From assembly GCA_017443265.1 (NCBI GenBank), contig JAFSOU010000069.1, forward strand, positions 1 to 64,000: 64,000 bases of DNA, written 5' to 3'. Below, in pieces: positions 34,950-42,073 of the stretch. The DNA comes from Bacteroidales bacterium (GTDB taxonomy: Bacteria; Bacteroidota; Bacteroidia; Bacteroidales; P3). Below the pieces are notes generated by a model that saw only the letters and a program-made list of their open reading frames with translations, did not search any database and was not told the origin of the DNA. Positions within the stretch are counted from its first letter, which is position 1. Each line of letters starts with the position of its first letter. The translations under genes were made by a program, and so were the position numbers.

Positions 34950-34985
34950 GGGTGTAGAGACGTTTCCTGAAACGTCTCTACACCC
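34950..34985. repeat. 17-bp perfect inverted repeat (REP-like palindrome)
   Basis: The arms 34950-34966 and 34969-34985 are perfect reverse complements (GGGTGTAGAGACGTTTC and its partner), separated only by CT. There is no T-run, so it is not a simple terminator. From memory, palindromes with a GTAGAGACG core occur as dispersed repeats in several bacterial phyla; only one copy is seen in this window. Confidence 0.75.
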
Positions 34986-35096
34986 ACCCACAAAAAAATC
35001 GCGCCAAATGTATTAAAACAAAAGCGTAATATCCTAGCAATCCCGTTTCAAAAAAATGTATCGTTGCACAATTCACTTTTTTTTCGTAAATTTGCA

Positions 35097-35104
35097 ACGC
35101 ATTT
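35097..35104 (+). promoter_or_regulatory. -7 box TAAATTTG for second kinase
   Basis: Exact TAnnTTTG match about 65 bases before the second kinase start, after a T-run (TTTTTTTTCG) of the type that precedes several promoter boxes in this window. A -33 element is not clear. Confidence 0.65.
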
Positions 35105-35169
35105 TGCGGCAAGAAAAAAACACACACAACCCTCGCAAATGCCCATAGACAAACGAAAAACAACAGGAT

Positions 35170-37122
35170 ATGTCCTTTTTGAACAAATACGAAAAACTCC
35201 AGCTGATAGGCAAAGGCAGCTTCGCCACCATCTGGAAAGTGCGTCATGAGAAGTACGGATACATCCGCGCTTTGAAAGTCTCCAACGAGATGGTTGAAGA
35301 TGAGAACGACCCCGCCTACCAGTCGTTCCTCAACGAGTGCAAGGTGCTTCTTAAAATAGGCAACGGTTCGCATCCCAACATCGTGCATATCTACCAGCCC
35401 GACCTTATCGACAACCGTGCCGTGGTGGAGATGGACTACGTGGAGGGCGAAACAATGGAGAAATACCTCTCCCGCGTCAAATTCGTTCCCATCGACGAAT
35501 TTTACCGTTTTTTCGACGAGATTGTCGGCGCTTTGGCATATTGCCACCACGACATCTACCGTTTCCTTATGGACCCCAACGTCGATGACCTCGTTACCGA
35601 CCCCAACGACGGACAAAAATACATCATCGACGAAGCCACCGAACGCCGCCTTGTTGAGAAATACGGCGTCACCCACAACGACATACACTCCAACAACGTA
35701 ATGCGCCGCAGCTACGACGGCAATTTCATACTCCTCGACTTCGGCTTGGCCATTCAGGACGGCAAGGCCGTGAAAAGCAGCTCGCGAAGGGGAGGGGCTC
35801 TGGAATATATGTCGCCCGAAAAGTTCGACGACAGCAGCATAATCACCACACAGTCCGATATTTACAGTCTCGGTGTGCTGTTGTACGAAGTCCTTGCCGG
35901 ACGTGTGCCGTTCCAGATGGACCCCAAACGCTATTCGAGCAACCCCACCGCCGCCGGATACGAGATTATGACAGCCCACAAAACTGCCGTGCCGCCTCCC
36001 ATAGAACCCCTGCGCCGCGAGGCTTTCGAAAAAGCCCATCCAGGCGAGACATACGTCAAAGACTATCCCGACTGGCTTGAAGATTTGATAACCCGTTGTC
36101 TGGAAAAAAATCCCGCCAACCGTTTTGCCGACGCCAAACAGCTTCTCGACGAATACAAAGCCAAGAAAGCACTGGGAAACGACACGGTCTCTTCCCGCAC
36201 TTTCCCCACAAGCGCTCCGGCACCGAAAATCGAAGAGCCTGTCGAAAACAAACTCTCCGACACAACAATTCCCACACCTCCTCCAATGCCTCCGCGACCG
36301 GGTGCAAGGACCAACCCTCCCGTAACGCCACCCCCGCAAAGAGTTACACCTCCTACCAAAAAGAAAAAGTCACACGCTGGTCTGATCGTATTTCTGATAC
36401 TGCTGTTTTTGGCACTGTTGGGAGTAGGCGGTTATTTCGCTTACCAGTGGTACGAAGATTCGCAGTACGCACATTATTATACATACGTATCGAGCCTTAA
36501 CCTGCGCTCGTCGCAGAGTTCAAAAAGCAAGAGCAACATAATAGAAGCTCTGCCTTATGGCACAAAACTTTCCATGCTGTCGTACGGCAACGACTGGTGC
36601 GAGGTGAAAGCCAAAACCAGCAACGGTAAGCAAACAGGCTATGTGTCAACCGATTACATCCTTTCCGAGGACGATTACTACCTGCTTGACGGCATTTTCG
36701 GCAACAGCGAAGCGCGCGAAATGATTGCCGAAAAGCGTTGCCGCAAGGCGCTTCTCAACTATTTTAAAGAAAATAACTACCGTGGCGAACTCAACAACGA
36801 TGTGTATAGCGCACAAGAGCAGTTCTCCGACACCCGTCAGATTTGGCAGGTTTCGTGCTATAGCAGCAAAAGCTCATACAACTCGGTGTATTACTGCAAA
36901 GAGTACGAAAAAAATTCCAAATATAATGATATGATTGTGATAATCAGCCGCATACAGAATGGCATAACCACAGAGCGCAAATTGGTTTATTTCTATTTCG
37001 ACTCCGAAGGCAAGCCATATGTAGTGCACGAGGAAGTGCCCGATTCCGACAGGATAAAAAGTGTTTCCGTAACCACAAGTTGGTGGACCGGCAATAAAAC
37101 TTTCGATATCGAATATTATTAA
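35170..37122 (+). CDS. transmembrane Ser/Thr kinase with SH3b sensor
   Basis: A 650-residue kinase with PknB-like topology. The kinase domain (1-325) closely parallels that of the preceding kinase gene: GKGSFATIW, Lys36, THNDIHSNNV (Asp171), DFG at 190-192, GGALEYMSPEKF, and the same ~35-residue insertion before the catalytic loop. A Pro-rich linker (about 345-400) leads to one transmembrane helix (about 404-425). Outside the membrane, residues ~437-495 resemble a bacterial SH3 domain (YVSSLNLRSSQSS, NDWCEVKA, TGYVSTDYI), a fold often binding peptidoglycan, followed by a ~150-residue domain I do not recognise. Where PknB has PASTA repeats this protein has SH3b, suggesting wall sensing. It is transcribed separately from the preceding kinase. 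Confidence 0.88.
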   Translation: MSFLNKYEKLQLIGKGSFATIWKVRHEKYGYIRALKVSNEMVEDENDPAYQSFLNECKVLLKIGNGSHPNIVHIYQPDLIDNRAVVEMDYVEGETMEKYLSRVKFVPIDEFYRFFDEIVGALAYCHHDIYRFLMDPNVDDLVTDPNDGQKYIIDEATERRLVEKYGVTHNDIHSNNVMRRSYDGNFILLDFGLAIQDGKAVKSSSRRGGALEYMSPEKFDDSSIITTQSDIYSLGVLLYEVLAGRVPFQMDPKRYSSNPTAAGYEIMTAHKTAVPPPIEPLRREAFEKAHPGETYVKDYPDWLEDLITRCLEKNPANRFADAKQLLDEYKAKKALGNDTVSSRTFPTSAPAPKIEEPVENKLSDTTIPTPPPMPPRPGARTNPPVTPPPQRVTPPTKKKKSHAGLIVFLILLFLALLGVGGYFAYQWYEDSQYAHYYTYVSSLNLRSSQSSKSKSNIIEALPYGTKLSMLSYGNDWCEVKAKTSNGKQTGYVSTDYILSEDDYYLLDGIFGNSEAREMIAEKRCRKALLNYFKENNYRGELNNDVYSAQEQFSDTRQIWQVSCYSSKSSYNSVYYCKEYEKNSKYNDMIVIISRIQNGITTERKLVYFYFDSEGKPYVVHEEVPDSDRIKSVSVTTSWWTGNKTFDIEYY

Positions 37123-37190
37123 AAAACAATGCCTTGCGAGCACTGTCGAAGCAACTTGCGCGACATAGAGATTGTTTTTTCGCAGAAAAC

Positions 37191-37221
37191 TGTGAAAAAA
37201 CAATTTTTTTTCGTATCTTTG
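37191..37221 (+). promoter_or_regulatory. promoter of acyl-CoA dehydrogenase unit
   Basis: TATCTTTG at 37214-37221 with TGTG at 37191-37194 and a 19-base spacer, close to the Bacteroidota consensus. It leaves a leader of about 85 bases before the ATG at 37312. Confidence 0.65.
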
Positions 37222-37311
37222 CAAAGATAAGCCAAACAGCCGCAAAGTGCTGTTTGGCGTAATTAAACTTTTGTGTTACAACAGAATAAATAAAACATTA
37301 ACGATAAAATT

Positions 37312-38451
37312 ATGGATTTCAGCTTATCAAAAACCGAAGAACTCTTTCTGCAGATGATTCGCGAATTTGCAGAAAAAGAGGTAAAACCCCTTGCCGCCGA
37401 AGTTGACGAGGAGGAACGTTTCCCGATAGAGACCGTTCAGAAAATGGCCAAAATCGGTCTGATGGGTATTCCCATCCCGAAAGAATACGGCGGAGCCGGC
37501 GGAACCAACATCATGTACGGCATGGCCGTCGAGGAACTCTCGCGCGCCTGCGCCACCACCGGCGTGATACTCTCAGCACACACCTCGCTCTGCTGCGCCC
37601 CCATTATGGAAAACGGTACCGAAGAACAGAAACAGAAATATCTGCCCAAACTCGCCTCCGGCGAATGGATCGGCGCTTTCGGCCTCACCGAACCCAACGC
37701 CGGCACCGACGCCGCAGGACAGCAGACCATCGCCGTGCTCGACGGCGACGAATGGGTGCTCAACGGCAGCAAGATATTCATCACCAACGGCAGCTACGCC
37801 AACGTGTTCATCATCATAGCCATGACCGACAAAAGCCTCGGCACCAAAGGCATCAGCGCTTTCATCGTTGAAAAAACCGACCCGGGCTTCAGCATAGGCA
37901 AAAAAGAAAAGAAAATGGGTATCCGCGGCTCGGCTACCACAGAGCTTATCTTCGAGGACTGCCGCATTCCCAAGGACCGTCAGCTGGGTCAGCTCGGCAA
38001 AGGTTTCGGCCTTGCCATGAAAACCCTCGACGGAGGACGTATCGGTATCGCCGCACAGGCCCTCGGTATAGCACAAGGCGCTATGGACGAGACAGTTAAA
38101 TACACCAAAGAACGTAAACAGTTCGGCCGCAGCATCAGCCAGTTCCAGAACACACAGTTCCAGATGGCCGACCTCGAAACCAAAGTGCAGGCCGCCCGTT
38201 TGCTCGTGCGCTCGGCACACTACAAAAAAGACCACGGCATGCCTTATTCCGCCGACGCAGCAATGGCAAAACTGTTCTGCGCCGAAACGGCAATGGAAGT
38301 TACCACCAAGGCAGTGCAGTTCCACGGCGGCTACGGCTACACCCGCGAATATCCTGTGGAACGCATGATGCGCGACGCCAAAATCACCGAAATTTACGAA
38401 GGTACAAGCGAAGTGCAACGTATGGTTATCGCAGGCAAATTATTTAAATAA
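37312..38451 (+). CDS. short-chain acyl-CoA dehydrogenase, butyryl-CoA type
   Basis: FAD-dependent acyl-CoA dehydrogenase of 379 residues. Family landmarks are the FGLTEPNAGTDA flavin and substrate segment, FITNGSYANV, KMGIRGSATTEL, the GGRIGIAAQALG helix, QFHGGYGYTREYPVERMMRD, and the catalytic base Glu363 in IYEGTSEVQRMVI, the position used by short-chain (butyryl/crotonyl) enzymes. It is followed by etfB and etfA on the same strand, so it probably forms a Bcd-EtfAB complex that reduces crotonyl-CoA or another short enoyl-CoA. The other genes of a butyrate pathway are not in the window. Confidence 0.93.
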   Translation: MDFSLSKTEELFLQMIREFAEKEVKPLAAEVDEEERFPIETVQKMAKIGLMGIPIPKEYGGAGGTNIMYGMAVEELSRACATTGVILSAHTSLCCAPIMENGTEEQKQKYLPKLASGEWIGAFGLTEPNAGTDAAGQQTIAVLDGDEWVLNGSKIFITNGSYANVFIIIAMTDKSLGTKGISAFIVEKTDPGFSIGKKEKKMGIRGSATTELIFEDCRIPKDRQLGQLGKGFGLAMKTLDGGRIGIAAQALGIAQGAMDETVKYTKERKQFGRSISQFQNTQFQMADLETKVQAARLLVRSAHYKKDHGMPYSADAAMAKLFCAETAMEVTTKAVQFHGGYGYTREYPVERMMRDAKITEIYEGTSEVQRMVIAGKLFK

Positions 38452-38513
38452 AAACTTTAGATAAACTGTGATAAAGTTTTAATTATTAGTTATTTTTTGA
38501 AAATAGTAGAACA

Positions 38514-39296
38514 ATGAAAATAGTAGTTTGCATAAAACAAGTGCCGGACACCACCGAGGTTAAGATAAACCCGCAAACCGGCACACTGATACGCGAGGGC
38601 GTTCCCAGCATCATGAACCCCGACGACAAAGGCGGACTGGAATTCGCCCTGCAGCTTAAAGAACAATACGGTGCCCACGTTACCGTGATAACCATGGGCC
38701 TGCCTCAGGCCGACGCCATACTGCGCGAGGCACTGGCAATGGGCGTCGACCGCGCCATACTGCTCACCGACCGCAAACTCGGCGGCGCCGACACTCTGGC
38801 CACCTCAAGCGCTCTGGCAGGTGCCCTCCGCACCATGGATTTCGACCTCATCATCACCGGCCGTCAGGCTATCGACGGCGACACCGCCCAGGTGGGACCC
38901 CAGATTGCCGAACACCTCGACCTTCCGCAGGTGAGCTACCTCGAACATCTCGAATACGACGGCAACAAGACTTTCACCATCCGCAAACAGACCGAAGAAG
39001 GCTATCAGGTGCTCCAGATGGACGCCCCCTGCCTTGTAACCGTCCTTGCATCGGCAGTGAAACCGCGCTATATGAGCGTTAGCGGCATTGTTGACGCCTA
39101 CAGCCGCGAAGTGGAAGTGTGGAACGCCGACAAAATCGACGTGCCCGAAGATCGTATCGGCAAAGCCGGCTCGCCCACAAGCGTGTTCAAATCGTTCCCA
39201 AAAAGCCTCAAACCCGCCGGCGAAACCTTCGAAGTGTCGCCCGAAGAGGCCGTAGAGCTGATTGTCAACAAACTGAAAGAAAAACACATCATCTAA
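38514..39296 (+). CDS. etfB: electron transfer flavoprotein beta subunit
   Basis: EtfB of 260 residues. It begins with the classic KIVVCIKQVPDTTEVK and contains AILLTDRKLGGADTLATSSALAGAL and IITGRQAIDGDTAQVGPQIAEHL, which bind AMP or FAD. The wording of these motifs resembles the clostridial EtfB of electron-bifurcating complexes rather than mitochondrial EtfB; this is a by-eye judgement. It lies 62 bases after the acyl-CoA dehydrogenase and 20 bases before etfA. Confidence 0.95.
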   Translation: MKIVVCIKQVPDTTEVKINPQTGTLIREGVPSIMNPDDKGGLEFALQLKEQYGAHVTVITMGLPQADAILREALAMGVDRAILLTDRKLGGADTLATSSALAGALRTMDFDLIITGRQAIDGDTAQVGPQIAEHLDLPQVSYLEHLEYDGNKTFTIRKQTEEGYQVLQMDAPCLVTVLASAVKPRYMSVSGIVDAYSREVEVWNADKIDVPEDRIGKAGSPTSVFKSFPKSLKPAGETFEVSPEEAVELIVNKLKEKHII

Positions 39297-39316
39297 CCCT
39301 TTAAACCGAAATAGAA

Positions 39317-40321
39317 ATGGATATATCACAATATAAAGACGTTTATGTTTTCGCCGAACAGCGCGACGGCGTTATCCAGAATGTGGCTTTCGAACTGCTT
39401 GGCAAAGCCCGCGACTTGGCCGACACCCTCGGCGAAAAAGTCGTAGCAATACTTTTGGGCAAAGGCATCAAGGACAAAGCACAGCAACTCATTGCCTGCG
39501 GTGCCGACAAGGTGCTTGTTGTGGACAACGACATTCTTAAAGACTATATGACAGAGCCTTACACGCAGGCCATCACCCAAATCATCAAAGAGCAGAAACC
39601 CAGCATCTTCCTGCTCGGCGCAACAACCATAGGCCGCGACCTCGGTCCGCGTCTGAGTGCACGCAACGTTACCGGCCTCACCGCCGACTGCACCAAACTG
39701 GAGATTGGCGAAAACCGCGAGCTGCAGATGACTCGTCCCGCTTTCGGTGGCAACCTTATGGCTACCATCCTCTGCAAGGAACACCGTCCGCAGATGAGTA
39801 CCGTGCGTCCGGGCGTTATGCAGCGCATACCCGTGGACAACAGCCGCACAGGCGAAGTTGTGGACTACACAGTGGCTTTCGACATGGCCAAGATCAACCG
39901 TGTGAAACTGGTTAAAACCGTGAAAGAAGAGAAAACCGTAGCCGACATATCCGAAGCCAAGATATTGGTTTCCGGCGGTCGTGGCGTTGGCAACAAGGAA
40001 GGATTCCAGAAACTCGAGGCTCTGGCCAAAGAGCTTGGCGGCGAAGTGTCGTCGAGCCGTGCCATGGTCGATGCCGGCGTTATGGAACAGAGCCGTCAGG
40101 TGGGACAGACGGGTAAAACCGTGCGTCCGAACCTCTACATGGCTTGTGGCATCAGCGGCGCCATCCAACACCTTGCAGGCATGGAAGAAAGCGAATTCAT
40201 CATTGCCATCAACAAAGACAAATTCGCACCCATCTTCAACGTGGCCGACCTCGGTATCGTCGGCGACCTGCACAAAATTGTGCCCATGCTCACCGAACGT
40301 CTGAAAACTATGCAGAAATAG
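39317..40321 (+). CDS. etfA: electron transfer flavoprotein alpha subunit
   Basis: EtfA of 334 residues. The N-terminal half has the Rossmann-like strands of the ETF family, including FLLGATTIGRDLGPRLSARNVTGLTADCT. The C-terminal FAD-binding domain is complete: SGGRGVGNKEGF, SSSRAMVDAGVM, QVGQTGKTVRPNLYMACGISGAIQHLAGM and FAPIFNVADLGIVGDLH. There is no N-terminal ferredoxin domain, which some anaerobic EtfA proteins have. With EtfB it passes electrons between NADH, the acyl-CoA dehydrogenase and possibly ferredoxin. Confidence 0.95.
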   Translation: MDISQYKDVYVFAEQRDGVIQNVAFELLGKARDLADTLGEKVVAILLGKGIKDKAQQLIACGADKVLVVDNDILKDYMTEPYTQAITQIIKEQKPSIFLLGATTIGRDLGPRLSARNVTGLTADCTKLEIGENRELQMTRPAFGGNLMATILCKEHRPQMSTVRPGVMQRIPVDNSRTGEVVDYTVAFDMAKINRVKLVKTVKEEKTVADISEAKILVSGGRGVGNKEGFQKLEALAKELGGEVSSSRAMVDAGVMEQSRQVGQTGKTVRPNLYMACGISGAIQHLAGMEESEFIIAINKDKFAPIFNVADLGIVGDLHKIVPMLTERLKTMQK

Positions 40322-40342
40322 TTTCTACAGTTCATAAAACCT

Positions 40343-40399
40343 TATCACAACCTGTTTTTCGACCGATGTAAACCATTGTAAGAAAGGCAGGTTGTGATA
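40343..40399 (+). repeat. 12-bp inverted repeat with 33-base loop
   Basis: TATCACAACCTG (40343-40354) and CAGGTTGTGATA (40388-40399) are perfect reverse complements, followed by TTTTAAAG. It lies between etfA and the chromate transporter gene, and could act as a terminator for the etf unit or as a leader structure for the transporter. Confidence 0.65.
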
Positions 40400-40417
40400 T
40401 TTTAAAGATAAATAAAG

Positions 40418-40981
40418 GTGGAGCGGAAAGTCAGATACTGGGATTTGTTTTACTCCTTTTTCAAGATTGGTACATTCACCATCGGCGGCGGCTACGCCAT
40501 GATTCCGCTGATGGAGGAGATAATTGTTGACAAGCGCCAATGGATTGACAAAGAGGAGTTTATGAACATTCTCTCCATATCGCAGGCTATGCCGGGAGTA
40601 TTTGCCGTAAATATGGCCACAAATATCGGCTACAATCTCAAAGGAGTGAAAGGGTCGGTGGTGGCTGTTGTTGGCAACATAATAGTGCCGGTGGCGATAA
40701 TTCTGCTGCTGGCCATTTTCTTCCGTCAATTTCGTGAAAACCAAGTCGTTGAAGCCATTTTTAAAGGACTGCGCCCTGCAGTGGTAGCGCTGATAGCCGC
40801 ACCGGTTTTCAGCATGGCCAAAACAGCACGCATATCGTGGAAAAACATCTGGATTCCGATACTTTCCGCACTCCTGATTTGGCTGTTGGGCGTTTCGCCA
40901 GTGATAGTCATTCTCGTGGCCGGAGTGGCCGGATTTGTGTATGGCCGCATCAAAGTAGGGAAGGAGGGGAGCGCTAAATGA
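40418..40981 (+). CDS. chromate transporter, first half-size subunit
   Basis: A 187-residue protein of the CHR family, formed by one half-domain of about five to six transmembrane helices. It shows the family motifs FKIGTFTIGGGYAMIPLM near the N-terminus and ISQAMPGVFAVNMATNIGY. Short-chain CHR proteins work as pairs of homologous subunits encoded together; the second half is the next gene, overlapping by ATGA. Some members export chromate, but in gut or anaerobic Bacteroidota the physiological substrate is uncertain. The start codon is GTG, preceded by the inverted repeat 40343-40399. Confidence 0.9.
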   Translation: MERKVRYWDLFYSFFKIGTFTIGGGYAMIPLMEEIIVDKRQWIDKEEFMNILSISQAMPGVFAVNMATNIGYNLKGVKGSVVAVVGNIIVPVAIILLLAIFFRQFRENQVVEAIFKGLRPAVVALIAAPVFSMAKTARISWKNIWIPILSALLIWLLGVSPVIVILVAGVAGFVYGRIKVGKEGSAK

Positions 40982-41559
40982 TAATTCTGCGTCTGTTCCT
41001 GATATTCTGCAAGATAGGCATTTTCACCTTCGGCGGCGGCTACTCTATGGTGGCCCTGATACAGAACGAGGTGGTGGAAAAATACCACTGGCTCACTGCC
41101 GAGGAATTCACCGACCTGCTTGCCATCAGCCAGATGACTCCCGGCCCCGTGGGCATCAACACAGCCACATACACCGGCTACACCGTGGTTCTGAACAACG
41201 GAGGCGAGCCGTGGATGGGCGTTGTGGGCTCTTTTGTAGCTTCGTTTGCCGTGATACTGCTGCCGTTCATAGCCATGCTTCTGCTTTGCCGTTTCTTGGC
41301 CAAACATCGCGACAATCCCATTATCGACTTCATTTTCAGAGTATTGCGATTGGCAGTTGTTGGACTTATTGCCGCAGCGGCACTGTCGTTGGCATCGGTG
41401 GAGAATTTCGGCAGCTGGGATATTTCGCACAAACAGGTTATTATAAGCATTGCACTCTTTGTCGGAGTATTTGTGGCATCGTTCAAATTCAAAAAAAGTC
41501 CCATCATGCTGTTGTTTGCAAGTGGTGCAGTGGGGTTTATAGCTTATTATGTGTTTTGA
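40978..41559 (+). CDS. chromate transporter, second half-size subunit
   Basis: A 193-residue partner of the preceding CHR protein. It carries the same motif set: FCKIGIFTFGGGYSMVALI and AISQMTPGPVGINTATYTGY, the second matching the family's Q-x-x-P-G-P consensus better than its partner does. Five to six hydrophobic segments are visible. The start codon overlaps the stop of the first half (ATGA), which would keep synthesis of the two subunits in step. Confidence 0.9.
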   Translation: MIILRLFLIFCKIGIFTFGGGYSMVALIQNEVVEKYHWLTAEEFTDLLAISQMTPGPVGINTATYTGYTVVLNNGGEPWMGVVGSFVASFAVILLPFIAMLLLCRFLAKHRDNPIIDFIFRVLRLAVVGLIAAAALSLASVENFGSWDISHKQVIISIALFVGVFVASFKFKKSPIMLLFASGAVGFIAYYVF

Positions 41560-41574
41560 AAATATTATAATGTT

Positions 41575-42063
41575 ATGACCAAAGAAAAGTATAAAAAAAG
41601 TATCAACACACACTTCTTATTGATGGTTTGCGTTGGAGTCATCTCTCTGGTTTACTGTGTTTTGACTCAGTTCAGTTCACTATTTTCAAAGCCTGCCGAA
41701 AGCCGTACCACGCAAATCATCCTGGCAATGCTCACCGTTTTCATTGCAGCTTTGCAGTACATCTACACCCGCAACATACTGAAAAACCGTCTTGCCCAAC
41801 TCCTCAATCTCGACACGCCCGAACAGAAAGTGTCCAAATATCACTCCCTTATGTTGCAAAGTTTTTATATTTCGATGTTATCGCTTGTCACCATTGCAGT
41901 GCTGAGCTGTTTCGTTCAAAATAGTATTTTGATTTGCTTGGAGGGGCTGGTATTTCTTTTTTCTGTTATGTTGCTAAAACCCAGTGCGTACAGAATGAAA
42001 ATGGACCTGCAGTTTTCCGAAAAAGAGATTGCCGGTATTTATGGTGAAAACTGGAATAAATAA
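41575..42063 (+). CDS. small membrane protein of unknown function
   Basis: I do not recognise this family. The 162-residue product has four predicted membrane helices in two pairs (about residues 13-32, 46-66, 97-118 and 120-136) separated by a polar loop, with short cytoplasmic-looking ends; the last residues (EKEIAGIYGENWNK) are polar and probably helical. It lies 15 bases after the chromate transporter gene and 10 bases before mnmE on the same strand, so it is probably co-transcribed with both. It could be an accessory to the transporter, but nothing in the sequence shows this. Confidence 0.75.
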   Translation: MTKEKYKKSINTHFLLMVCVGVISLVYCVLTQFSSLFSKPAESRTTQIILAMLTVFIAALQYIYTRNILKNRLAQLLNLDTPEQKVSKYHSLMLQSFYISMLSLVTIAVLSCFVQNSILICLEGLVFLFSVMLLKPSAYRMKMDLQFSEKEIAGIYGENWNK

Positions 42064-42073
42064 CTGAAAAACT

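Noticed and set aside
34950-34985. Rho-independent terminator
   Set aside because: The stem is perfect but no T-run follows in either direction; a proper terminator lies just upstream at 34898-34920.
39326-40273. Minus-strand frame (315 codons) opposite etfA
   Set aside because: Shadow of a highly conserved gene; no start context, no promoter and no motif.
38514-40321. FixA/FixB pair of nitrogen fixation
   Set aside because: The genes follow an acyl-CoA dehydrogenase and no fixCX or nif genes are present; EtfBA is the simpler reading.
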